7,660 nt of DNA from Methanomicrobiales archaeon (GCA_003160755.1 QEXZ01000078.1:1-7660), one strand, 5' to 3'; positions 1 to 5,650 are shown, numbered from the stretch's first letter. A program made the numbers and translations. The notes: generated by a model from the sequence alone, not told the origin.

Positions 1-2
1 GA

Positions 3-962
3 ATAAGAGAGCCTGGAAGGTTATTTGCGGGTTGCACGGACTTCGTGGTGAATTTTATCGCAGGATTTTCGCTGGGGCTCCTCATTGGCTTGAGCCTGAT
101 AGAGGCTTTCATACTCGCATCAGCAGTTTACATCAGCAGTTCTGCAATTGCCATTTCCTCGCTGATAGAGAACAAGAGGCTAATCTACCCTGAAGCAGAG
201 ACCGTCGTGTGGCTGATGGTGTTCGAGGACATAATACTGGCAATCCTGCTCGTGGTGCTGACTTCCATTATGTCTGGCAGTCTCGTCATGATTCCCGTAT
301 CCTTAGCAACGACTTTGCTGCTTATTGTATTCGTCTTAACTCTCATCAGAAAGCTGAGCAACTTCATCTCGCCTCTGTTCGAGCGTGATGATGAGATACC
401 CATACTGCTCATTTTCGCATTAATATTCGGATTTTCGGCAATTGCACATCTCCTGAGTGTTTCTGAGGTGATTGTTGCATTTTTCCTCGGCTCGGCACTA
501 TCGGAGGTCAAGTCCTTCAGGAAGCTCTTCGGATCCACCATTTCATTTAAGAACTTATTCCTCACCATTTTCTTCTTCTCCTTTGGAATGCTGTTCAAGT
601 TCCAATTTGCAACATTGTCCTCGACATATTTTGTCCTCGCACTCACCGCACTTATAACCATCTCTATCTTAGGAAAGTTCGCCAGTGGCGCACTTATTGG
701 AAAGAGACTGCACGGCTCGCTCGAAACTGGTTTAAGAGTCGGGGCATACACGACACCAAGGGGCGAGTTTTCAATTGTGCTGCTGGCTGTTGTAATCGGA
801 ATGGGGACGGGCATTTCTGAGCTATTAGTTTCGCTTGTCGTTGCTTACGTGATTATCCTTTCAATCATTGGCTCGGGCTTCGCCAAACACGGCGATAGAA
901 TTGGCAAAGCAATCATGGCGGGCATTAATAAATTGACGAAGCGAAACAATAATGTTAACTAA
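3..962 (+). CDS. Kef-type (CPA2) monovalent cation:proton antiporter, C-terminal part
   Basis: Membrane antiporter predicted to exchange K+ or Na+ for protons. The reading frame is open to the left edge of the window, so the GTG at 45 is probably internal and the N-terminus lies outside; 319 codons plus a TAA stop are visible. Almost the whole visible part is hydrophobic, with about eight to nine membrane segments. Family-like features, numbered from the GTG at 45, are the SSSAIAISSLIE stretch (31-42), where CPA2 proteins carry a conserved S/T-S-x-A element, an acidic pair E61-D62 inside a membrane segment, and TTPRGEFSIVL (about 236-246), which matches the RGEF signature of Kef/NapA-like exchangers. 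The protein ends in a short polar tail (KLTKRNNNVN). Many archaeal homologues continue into a cytoplasmic RCK/TrkA-C domain. That domain is missing here, and a piece of it lies just downstream in the same frame. Family assignment is strong; the ion transported cannot be told. Confidence 0.88.
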   Translation: MREPGRLFAGCTDFVVNFIAGFSLGLLIGLSLIEAFILASAVYISSSAIAISSLIENKRLIYPEAETVVWLMVFEDIILAILLVVLTSIMSGSLVMIPVSLATTLLLIVFVLTLIRKLSNFISPLFERDDEIPILLIFALIFGFSAIAHLLSVSEVIVAFFLGSALSEVKSFRKLFGSTISFKNLFLTIFFFSFGMLFKFQFATLSSTYFVLALTALITISILGKFASGALIGKRLHGSLETGLRVGAYTTPRGEFSIVLLAVVIGMGTGISELLVSLVVAYVIILSIIGSGFAKHGDRIGKAIMAGINKLTKRNNNVN

Positions 963-1064
963 AAAAGATCCAGTCAACCCTTAATAATCAAAATACTCTT
1001 CATTCCAATTTATGCTATGCATTAACGTTACTCCTTCTTCTCCTTCCGCTGCATCCTCCTGAAA
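963..1064 (+). other. Decayed linker between antiporter and RCK_C remnant
   Basis: These 102 bases keep the reading frame of the antiporter and of the downstream RCK_C piece. They contain a second in-frame TAA at 1023-1025, and the translated residues do not resemble an RCK_C start. No ribosome binding site or convincing TATA box is visible. I read this as the site of an internal deletion or decay that separated the two domains. Confidence 0.4.
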
Positions 1065-1214
1065 ATGGTCGGGCAACTAATACTTGCTATCCTAAGGGGT
1101 GGGAAAGTCATATCCAACATAGGTCCTGAGGACAAAATAAGGGAGGGCGATACCGTTGTGATCATAGGTAATAGAAAATCGTTGGATAAGCTTGAGGAGT
1201 TGGAGTTCTCGTGA
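1065..1214 (+). pseudogene. Orphan RCK_C (TrkA-C) domain fragment
   Basis: A 49-codon ATG-to-TGA reading frame encodes most of an RCK_C (TrkA-C) regulatory domain. The recognisable parts are LILAILRGGKVI near residues 5-16 (family pattern: hydrophobic strand, R-x-G, hydrophobic), P21-E22-D23, REGDTVVIIG (26-35) with the near-invariant G-D, and a final amphipathic helix SLDKLEELE. The first strand and helix of the domain are absent. In the full family this domain hangs from Kef and K+-channel proteins on the cytoplasmic side and gates them by ligand binding. The piece has no visible Shine-Dalgarno sequence. It lies in the same frame as the antiporter upstream, separated by two TAA codons, so a broken C-terminus of that protein is the simplest reading. 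A short stand-alone regulator is possible but less likely because the fold is incomplete. Confidence 0.6.
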
Positions 1215-1253
1215 ATAATCATAACCACAAGATTACACGGATTTCCACACAAC

Positions 1254-1262
1254 TTTTTTTTT
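1254..1262 (+). terminator. T-run terminator behind the antiporter remnant
   Basis: Nine consecutive T residues on the + strand, about 40 bases after the last + strand stop. Archaeal RNA polymerase terminates intrinsically at such oligo-T runs without needing a hairpin. It lies inside repeat copy A. Confidence 0.5.
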
Positions 1263-1317
1263 ACCTCCGGTAAAAACCGTGACTAAAAATATTCCCCTGT
1301 TTTTCTTTTAGCACAGG

Positions 1318-1340
1318 TTTTCTTTTTATGAAAAAGAAAA
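1318..1340 (-). terminator. Terminator behind the ferredoxin operon
   Basis: A perfect 10 bp inverted repeat, TTTTCTTTTT / AAAAAGAAAA with a 3-base loop. Read on the minus strand it leaves a U-rich tract (CTTTTTCTTTTTC) starting about 45 bases after the ferredoxin stop. It is a plausible oligo-T terminator for the minus-strand operon; the stem itself is only A/T. Confidence 0.4.
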
Positions 1341-1385
1341 AGTGTTGTGTAATCTCGTGGTTCTATTCCATACCTTCAGCATCCG

Positions 1386-1673
1386 CTACAATCTTACCTC
1401 TTTTCTCATCTCTTTTAATTTCTGCTTCAATGTCTTCACCTCTGCTTTTAAACCAGTTAATTGAACGCCGTCCTCCAATACCGCGGGCATCTGCGGATGT
1501 TTTACTTCCAGCGCACCATACCGGCAGGCCCGGTCACAAACACCACAGCAAGTGCATCTGTTGTAATCAATGAACGATTTCTTCTCTACTATTTCGATCG
1601 CATTATCGGGACATATCTCCACGCATACTTCGCATCCCTTGCATAACTGCGGGTTAACAACAGGAATCCACAT
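1386..1673 (-). CDS. 2[4Fe-4S] ferredoxin with helical C-terminal tail
   Basis: Small cytoplasmic electron carrier of 95 residues. The first cluster motif is C11-x2-C14-x2-C17-x3-C21-P. The second is C40-x2-C43-x2-C46-x3-C50, with an additional C42; the second motif lacks the usual proline after its last cysteine (R51 instead). These eight ligands imply two low-potential [4Fe-4S] clusters. Residues about 70-95 (TGLKAEVKTLKQKLKEMRKEVRL) form a charged amphipathic helix, probably a coiled coil, which ordinary clostridial-type ferredoxins of about 55-60 residues lack and which may dock a partner. The ATG start is supported by AAGGAG (complement of 1680-1685) six bases upstream. The gene follows the MBL-fold gene by 59 bases on the same strand, so co-transcription is likely. 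The redox partner cannot be identified from the sequence. Confidence 0.92.
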   Translation of the reverse strand: MWIPVVNPQLCKGCEVCVEICPDNAIEIVEKKSFIDYNRCTCCGVCDRACRYGALEVKHPQMPAVLEDGVQLTGLKAEVKTLKQKLKEMRKEVRL

Positions 1674-1732
1674 ACTCTGCTCCTTCTAAGTTCTTCCGAT
1701 TTGATTCCATAAATTCCCTAATACGCACAACA

Positions 1733-2401
1733 CTAAATCTCTATTACCACACCAGCACCGCACCAAACGGCTTTTTCTGAATACCGCCTCCTTATTTCTT
1801 CCTTATGAACCGTGCAGTGACAGGGTATTACCATTTTCAGCTTCTCTAATGACTTAAGGTTATCGAACCCATGAAAACCGCCTATCACACCGTAGAGTTC
1901 TCCGAACCTCTTTGCCGCCTCTAAAATGTTTTCCAATCCCGGATGCGCACAGCCGGTCAAAACAACTACGCCTTCGCCCACTCCTTCTTTTGTATCCAAA
2001 ACCAGTGACTGCTCCTTTATCCCTGCCCCTGCCCTGAGCTCTCCCGTTGTATGAACTCCGGGAACAATGTCCGCAGGTCCCGACACCTCAACGACTTCCG
2101 CAGCCTTTTCACCTATGCTTTTCTTTGTTCTCCGCGTGAATGAACGGGGCACATACACCGTGACATTTTGATGTAACACGGCATCAAGACCGCCAATATG
2201 GTCCCAGTGCTCGTGCGATAGTGCGATAATTTCAATATCCTCTTTTTTTAGCCCTAACTGATGCATATTACGCGATAAAATTTCAGCCGACGCACCCGTG
2301 TCAAACAGTATGCTCTTCTCTGCTTCGAGCAGACATGCAAACCCCCAATCGCTCTCCAATCCCTCCTTCGCCTCGTTATCATACACTATTCTCAGTTTCA
2401 T
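1733..2401 (-). CDS. MBL-fold metallohydrolase, COG1237 type (MJ0301-like)
   Basis: Cytoplasmic metallo-beta-lactamase-fold protein of 222 residues. The metal-binding signature is complete: H63-x-H65-x-D67-H68 (SHEHWDHIGGLD), preceded by FDTG at 33-36 after the first strands. Later conserved elements are LTGCAHPG (148-155, with H153), GGFHGFD (174-180, H177) and PCHCTVHKE (193-201, H195), the pattern of the COG1237 family. Members are often annotated as dihydropterin/ribofuranosyl-aminobenzene phosphate synthase because of methanopterin-pathway work on a Methanocaldococcus homologue; that function is family inference only. The ATG is preceded by a GGGGGAAG-like purine tract. The ferredoxin gene follows on the same strand. 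Pairing with a ferredoxin could point to a redox-linked role rather than pterin chemistry. Confidence 0.85.
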   Translation of the reverse strand: MKLRIVYDNEAKEGLESDWGFACLLEAEKSILFDTGASAEILSRNMHQLGLKKEDIEIIALSHEHWDHIGGLDAVLHQNVTVYVPRSFTRRTKKSIGEKAAEVVEVSGPADIVPGVHTTGELRAGAGIKEQSLVLDTKEGVGEGVVVLTGCAHPGLENILEAAKRFGELYGVIGGFHGFDNLKSLEKLKMVIPCHCTVHKEEIRRRYSEKAVWCGAGVVIEI

Positions 2402-2417
2402 TTTTCTTCCCCCTTTA

Positions 2418-2429
2418 GATATTTATATC
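2418..2429. promoter_or_regulatory. Near-palindromic TATA box of a divergent pair
   Basis: GATAT-TT-ATATC is a symmetric AT-rich box in the only 51 bases between the divergent MBL and COG2426-type genes. Its centre is about 30 bases before the ATG at 2453, so a + transcript would start within a few bases of that ATG. Read on the other strand it is about 22 bases before the MBL ATG, which is short for a transcript that retains the MBL ribosome binding site. One box may serve both directions; the + direction fits better. Confidence 0.45.
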
Positions 2430-2452
2430 TGATACTTTCTTAATTAAAAGAG

Positions 2453-3034
2453 ATGGAAATAAATGCGAAGGAAAAGATGGAGATGGTAATGCAGATGAAG
2501 AAGATAGCTTTAGCTAAACTCGTTATTCCTTTTTGCATCGCGGGCGCCATGGTGATATTCTTCTGGTTTGCTGGTCAAGAAATATACACAAAATATGCGA
2601 CGGTATTCAGTATTTATTCATTTATGCCTCTTGGCGGTGCGGTAGCTGCTATTCCTGCGGGTTTAAAACTTGGCATTCCCCCTGTAGGTCTTATATCCTT
2701 TATCATTTTCACTGATGCCACTCTCGCATTGTTTTTGGTCTGGAACTTCGATTATGCAAAGAAAATACCGGGTTTAGGGAAGCTTGTGGAAAAAGCGGAG
2801 GAAAATGGAGAAAAGGCGATAGGGAAATATAAATGGGCAAAGAGATTCGGATTTATTGGGCTCGTTGTTTTGGTCACGTTCCCACTTCAATGGACTGGTT
2901 CCGCAGTGGGATCAATTGTAGGTAGGCTAATTGGGATGACGCCTTTGATGACCTGGCTCGCAGTGATTGTGGGCACTTTTATCCGGTCTACCCTCACAAC
3001 GCTTATTTCTATTGGCGTATTGTCTTTCCTGTAA
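2453..3034 (+). CDS. Small multi-pass membrane protein, COG2426 / small multidrug export family
   Basis: Integral membrane protein of 193 residues. Hydrophobic segments lie at about 21-41, 52-73, 75-98, 133-150 and 163-193. A charged loop (about 100-131, rich in K and E) divides two halves. The half-sites PLGGAVAAIPAGLKLGIP (59-76) and FPLQWTGSAVGSIVGRLIGM (143-162) resemble the two conserved glycine/proline hairpins of COG2426 (Pfam Sm_multidrug_ex). The export role in that name is weakly founded and the substrate is unknown. The start is uncertain. ATG 2453 fits a near-leaderless mRNA from the TATA box at 2418-2429; ATG codons at 2477, 2483, 2489 and 2495 follow in frame, and the one at 2477 has AAGGA four bases upstream. 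All choices keep every membrane segment. A tRNA gene begins six bases after the stop codon. Confidence 0.75.
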   Translation: MEINAKEKMEMVMQMKKIALAKLVIPFCIAGAMVIFFWFAGQEIYTKYATVFSIYSFMPLGGAVAAIPAGLKLGIPPVGLISFIIFTDATLALFLVWNFDYAKKIPGLGKLVEKAEENGEKAIGKYKWAKRFGFIGLVVLVTFPLQWTGSAVGSIVGRLIGMTPLMTWLAVIVGTFIRSTLTTLISIGVLSFL

Positions 3035-3039
3035 TTAAA

Positions 3040-3125
3040 GCCAGGGTGGCAGAGTGGACAAATGCGGTGGCCTCGAGAGCCACTGTCCCTTGCGGGACGC
3101 TCAGGTTCGAATCCTGACCCTGGCG
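3040..3125 (+). tRNA. tRNA-Ser, anticodon CGA
   Basis: Complete class II cloverleaf. The acceptor arms GCCAGGG (3040-3046) and CCCTGGC (3118-3124) pair perfectly. The D stem is GCA/TGC (3049-3051, 3063-3065). The anticodon stem is GTGGC/GCCAC (3067-3071, 3079-3083) around loop CTCGAGA, with anticodon CGA at 3074-3076 (reads UCG). The long variable arm has stem GTCCC/GGGAC (3085-3089, 3094-3098), as expected for serine. The T stem is TCAGG/CCTGA around TTCGAAT. The discriminator is G3125, usual for archaeal tRNA-Ser. There is no intron and no encoded CCA. A separate promoter is not obvious; CTTATTTCT near 3002-3010, inside the preceding gene, is the only AT-rich candidate, so co-transcription and processing are possible. 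Confidence 0.97.
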
Positions 3126-3155
3126 TGAATAAAAAAACGATGTGGATGTTTAGCT

Positions 3156-3279
3156 AACCACAAGATTACACAGATTTCCACAAGAGAACAATGATAAAAT
3201 CATGTTTTAGCACCCCATTGGCTATTCTATCCCCTGTTAACCTTAATTTCTTGTGTTAATCTTGTGAAATCTCGTGGTT
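3156..3279. repeat. Dispersed hairpin repeat, copy B
   Basis: The best preserved of the three hairpin elements. The left arm (3156-3185, starting AACCACAAGATTACACAG) and right arm (3249-3279) are complementary over about 30 bp with roughly five mismatches and a one-base bulge. A 63-base loop holds a smaller ATGAT-AAA-ATCAT stem at about 3189-3202. The element lies at a convergent junction, 30 bases after tRNA-Ser and 40 bases before the 3' end of the flippase-like gene. It carries no reading frame. Confidence 0.85.
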
Positions 3280-3283
3280 TTTT
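3278..3283 (+). terminator. T-run behind hairpin copy B
   Basis: Six T residues directly follow (and overlap by two) the right arm of the hairpin on the + strand, giving a stem-plus-U-tract for transcripts from the tRNA or the membrane-protein gene. A run of seven A residues at 3131-3137 provides a matching T-run for minus-strand transcripts that have passed the hairpin. Confidence 0.45.
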
Positions 3284-3319
3284 ACTTTAGTACTATACAA
3301 ATACAAAACGATAAATTAT

Positions 3320-4342
3320 CTAACGCTTCTCATTCATAGCTTTCAAAATGCTTAATCCTACAACACCACCAACAATGAGATTCTGGTAATACGTGATGAG
3401 CCGCCATAGAATCACCACTATACCGAGGATAGAGGATTTCACGAATAGAGCGAACAAAGCAGAAAATCCGAATTCCGCCACTCCGCTGCAACCCGGTGAT
3501 AGGGGTATAAGAACAAACAACATAAGTATTGCCTGTGCCGCAAACACATGAACAATGGCGGGCGGTGAGTCAAGCCCCATCAAAATCAACGATACAACGG
3601 AGAACTCCATCGCCCAGTATATGACCGTGCATATCAACGCCCCAGTAAGCTCTCGCCTGCCCTGCGTAATAAACATCTTCATGCTTGTAATGAATGCATA
3701 CAGATTTTCACGCACTATATCAATGAGCTTTTTTGCTTTATCCTGTCCTTTTATGTGCCGTAAAAGCTTATACAAGCCTGAGAGATACCATTCTGGCCGA
3801 CGAAACAATGATACAACCAGCGTCAAGGCGATAACAACGAGGAGAACCGCAAGACACAAAAAAGCAAAAAAACCTGAATTAAGATTATGGAATATATAGT
3901 CTTTAAAGATAAAAAGACCCAGTGGAGCCATTAAGATTAAAAATATAAGGTCAAGGAATCGTTCACAGAAGATTATCGCCGTTGCATCACTTATACGTAC
4001 CGATTTCGTCAGCATATATACACGTACCGGCTCGCCACCCACATGAGAAGGCGTAATGGCAGCAGTAAATGCGCTTGTTACAACCATCTTCAATGCATCC
4101 ACAAGCCGCAGGCGGTTTCCTGTCGCACCCGTCAGCACCTTTAATTTTACACTCCACACGACCCAAGTGGATATATGTACAATGATTGCGGCAATGAGAT
4201 AGCCGGGATGAATGGCGACAAGTGCTTTTACCGTTTCTTCCGTTACCGTGAGGTATAAGATAACAACAAATGAGCTCAAGCTGATAAGGATACCTAATGC
4301 GATGGATCTTTTTATATAGCGGACCTTTCTATCCTCTTCCAT
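3320..4342 (-). CDS. Flippase-like integral membrane protein (UPF0104 / TIGR00374, COG0392)
   Basis: Integral membrane protein of 340 residues with about eight hydrophobic segments (about 11-33, 47-66, 83-98, 127-148, 157-180, 232-256, 264-282, 304-333). The hallmark of the lysylphosphatidylglycerol-synthase transmembrane/flippase-like family is clear: TPSHVGGEPVRVYMLTK (97-113) followed by A-x-A-x-I and CERFLDLIF (126-134). A second conserved proline/glycine segment is PLSPGCSGVAEFGFSALFALF (280-300). The length is normal for the family. It carries only the membrane part, without the soluble aminoacyl-transfer domain of bacterial MprF, so a role in lipid or glycolipid translocation or cell-envelope assembly is more likely than lysinylation. 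The ATG at 4342 has no clear Shine-Dalgarno sequence, which suggests a short-leader mRNA. It is divergent from the next gene. Confidence 0.88.
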   Translation of the reverse strand: MEEDRKVRYIKRSIALGILISLSSFVVILYLTVTEETVKALVAIHPGYLIAAIIVHISTWVVWSVKLKVLTGATGNRLRLVDALKMVVTSAFTAAITPSHVGGEPVRVYMLTKSVRISDATAIIFCERFLDLIFLILMAPLGLFIFKDYIFHNLNSGFFAFLCLAVLLVVIALTLVVSLFRRPEWYLSGLYKLLRHIKGQDKAKKLIDIVRENLYAFITSMKMFITQGRRELTGALICTVIYWAMEFSVVSLILMGLDSPPAIVHVFAAQAILMLFVLIPLSPGCSGVAEFGFSALFALFVKSSILGIVVILWRLITYYQNLIVGGVVGLSILKAMNEKR

Positions 4343-4348
4343 AGTTGT

Positions 4349-4380
4349 TTTTTATATAGCAGTAAGCTTATTGTATAAAT
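4349..4380. promoter_or_regulatory. Divergent promoter region, flippase-like gene / 163-residue protein
   Basis: Two TATA-like boxes lie in the 73-base gap. TTGTATAAAT (4371-4380) reads as a TATA box both ways. On the + strand it would start RNA near 4401, just before the ribosome binding site of the next gene; on the minus strand near 4350, a few bases before the flippase ATG. The stronger-looking minus-strand box GCTATATAAAAA (complement of 4349-4360) would start RNA inside the flippase gene, so it is probably not the main one. The same 12 bases recur exactly 40 bases away at 4309-4320 inside the gene. Confidence 0.45.
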
Positions 4381-4400
4381 GGGATTAAATATACACTTGA

Positions 4401-4406
4401 GAGGTG
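4401..4406 (+). promoter_or_regulatory. Ribosome binding site deciding the ATG 4416 start
   Basis: GAGGTG matches the archaeal anti-Shine-Dalgarno sequence and sits nine bases before ATG 4416. The upstream in-frame GTG at 4404 lies inside this site and is therefore unlikely to be the start. Confidence 0.65.
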
Positions 4407-4415
4407 CCATACAGC

Positions 4416-4907
4416 ATGGGGATAAAAACATCAGCAGAAATAACGCGGATATTGAAAAAGAGATGGGACAAAAGCAAGGATAGCGATAAGAGAGATTGGA
4501 AAGTACTTGCCGGGATGAATCCAAAAGGCAGGTATGATATGTTCATTTCCGATCCAGAACGCGTATGGCAGCTAAAAACGGAACAGACGGGGAAGAATGA
4601 GGCAATAGGATTTGGTTTGGAAGTAGGAAAAACGGACAAGGAGCTAAAAGAACTTATGGGTATGGGCGCTCCCGTCCCGTTTGGCATGATTTCGCCGCAG
4701 AAAAACTCGAATTTAGCGATTGTCCTGGCGGGTGTCCAGCAATATTCTTCCGACTCCACGCATACGCTGTGTAAGGAATATATATCAGAAAAGCAGGCGA
4801 AGCTGGACGATAAATTGGACATGGAGATAGAGCGACTGAGCGGCGACCCCGGGTTAAGAAGGAAGTATAGAGAGCAAAAGGAGAGGGAGAGCAAATCGTA
4901 TTTGTAG
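4416..4907 (+). CDS. Unrecognised soluble protein, 163 residues
   Basis: I do not recognise this family. The protein has no membrane segment, signal peptide or cysteine cluster (a single cysteine, in HTLCKEY). The N-terminal part is strongly charged (ILKKRWDKSKDSDKRDWK). A middle region holds NPKGRYDMFISDPERVWQLK and a glycine/proline-rich stretch, MGMGAPVPFGMISP, near residues 80-93. The C-terminal 50 residues are almost entirely charged helix (ISEKQAKLDDKLDMEIERLS, then RRKYREQKERESKSYL), a probable coiled coil. ATG 4416 is chosen over the GTG at 4404 because of the GAGGTG ribosome binding site. That RBS and the divergent promoter support a real gene. The long frames on the opposite strand here look like low-complexity shadows. 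Hairpin repeat copy C begins nine bases after the stop. Confidence 0.7.
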   Translation: MGIKTSAEITRILKKRWDKSKDSDKRDWKVLAGMNPKGRYDMFISDPERVWQLKTEQTGKNEAIGFGLEVGKTDKELKELMGMGAPVPFGMISPQKNSNLAIVLAGVQQYSSDSTHTLCKEYISEKQAKLDDKLDMEIERLSGDPGLRRKYREQKERESKSYL

Positions 4908-4915
4908 GTGGTAAA

Positions 4916-5029
4916 AACCACGAGATTACACAAGATTGGCACAAGACCAGAAAACATAATTCTGATCTATGTTCTCTGACTTCTTGTGTCTTCATATTTT
5001 CTCGTGGGAATCTGTGTAATATTGTGGTT
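4916..5029. repeat. Dispersed hairpin repeat, copy C
   Basis: The left arm (4916-4946, starting AACCACGAGATTACACAAG) pairs with the right arm ending at 5029, whose complement starts AACCACAATATTACACAG. Nested inside are CACAAGA/TCTTGTG (4940-4946, 4982-4988) and AGAAAACATA/TATGTTCTCT (4949-4958, 4968-4977, one mismatch), so almost the whole 114 bp can fold as one branched hairpin with a bulge at about 4989-5003. Unlike copies A and B it lies between two genes in tandem. Its right end runs straight into the TATA box of the DUF99 gene. Confidence 0.82.
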
Positions 5030-5036
5030 ATAAAAA
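5028..5036 (+). promoter_or_regulatory. TATA box of the DUF99 gene at the repeat edge
   Basis: TTATAAAAA is centred about 34 bases before ATG 5066, so transcription would start near 5058 and give a leader of about eight bases. Its first bases are the terminal GGTT of repeat copy C. AAAAGGAG at 5033-5040 resembles a ribosome binding site but is 25 bases from the ATG, too far to serve it. Confidence 0.5.
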
Positions 5037-5065
5037 GGAGCTAACCAAATAGAAACGTTGAATAT

Positions 5066-5650
5066 ATGGCATTACACGTAAATAAAAGGGGAATACGGGT
5101 GCTTGGCATTGCTGAAAGCTTCAAGCAGGGCGATAAAAAATCCGTGCTTGCAGGCGTGGTTATGCGTTCGGATCTCGTTATAGACGGTCTTGCCTTCGGA
5201 GAAGTCACCGTTGGCGGGGTGGACGCTACAGAGGGCATATTGCACGTTTTTGAATCGCTGCAACGTGCAGACATAAATATAATGATGTTAAATGGATGCG
5301 TCATCAGCTGGTTTAACATTATAGATATAAAGCAGGTGTATGAGCAGACTGGGGTCCCGCTCATTTGCGTGACTTACGAAGAATCAGAGGGTCTGGAGGA
5401 GCATATAGCCCGGCATTTTGAAGCCGATGAGCGGGATTCACGGATAGAAGCCTACAAGCGACTTGGAAACCGTGTTCCTGTGCGATTGCACGATAAATAC
5501 GATGTTTTAATACGGTTTCTGGGTATGGAAAAAGACGAAGCTGCTGCGGTGCTTATAAAATTCGCCACGTACGGAAACGGAAGAGTGCCAGAACCGTTGA
5601 AAGTTGCGAAAATAGCGGCAAGAGCGGCGTTTAGCAGATTAGCCGTTTAG
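5066..5650 (+). CDS. DUF99 family protein (UPF0215, endonuclease V-like fold)
   Basis: Archaeal DUF99 protein of 194 residues. Family features are GIRVLGIAESF (9-19), a strand-turn LIDGLAFGEVTVGGVDATEGIL (about 38-59), IMMLNGCVISWFNIIDI (about 72-88), and the PLICVTYE strand (about 97-104). The C-terminal part ends in a helix after RVPEPLKVAKIAARA. The IAESF and NGCVISWFN versions resemble the Methanosarcinales-type branch as I remember it. The fold is related to endonuclease V, and a DNA-repair nuclease role has been proposed for the family; catalysis cannot be confirmed here. The start at ATG 5066 is set by an in-frame stop at 5042 and by the family N-terminus; there is no near ribosome binding site, which fits a near-leaderless mRNA. 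The TAG stop lies within the first repeat unit of the octamer array that follows. Confidence 0.88.
   Translation: MALHVNKRGIRVLGIAESFKQGDKKSVLAGVVMRSDLVIDGLAFGEVTVGGVDATEGILHVFESLQRADINIMMLNGCVISWFNIIDIKQVYEQTGVPLICVTYEESEGLEEHIARHFEADERDSRIEAYKRLGNRVPVRLHDKYDVLIRFLGMEKDEAAAVLIKFATYGNGRVPEPLKVAKIAARAAFSRLAV

Larger units (their letters stand above)
1223..1362. repeat. Dispersed hairpin repeat, copy A
   Basis: Inverted-repeat element at a convergent junction. The left arm (AACCACAAGATTACAC, 1223-1238) pairs with the right arm (1347-1362) at 15 of 16 positions. Two further copies in the window share the arm sequence. The interior holds a small CGGT/ACCG stem within 1269-1280, a nine-T run, and a separate perfect 10 bp A/T stem at 1318-1340. 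The element starts 8 bases after the stop of the antiporter remnant and ends 23 bases before the 3' end of the ferredoxin gene on the other strand. It carries no gene. It may be a non-autonomous repeat that also ends transcription from both sides. Confidence 0.8.

Noticed and set aside
185..814. 209-codon frame on the minus strand
   Set aside because: Lies fully opposite the antiporter gene, has serine-rich shadow composition and no family signature.
1328..1573. Plus-strand frames opposite the ferredoxin
   Set aside because: Low-complexity frame overlapping repeat copy A and the ferredoxin gene; the cysteine motifs on the minus strand decide the coding strand.
4385..4957. Long minus-strand frames opposite the 163-residue protein
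   Set aside because: Serine/leucine/cysteine-rich antisense translation without a ribosome binding site. The plus-strand frame has an RBS and a normal charged composition.
5041..5364. 107-codon minus-strand frame opposite DUF99
   Set aside because: Antisense shadow of a clearly recognisable family.
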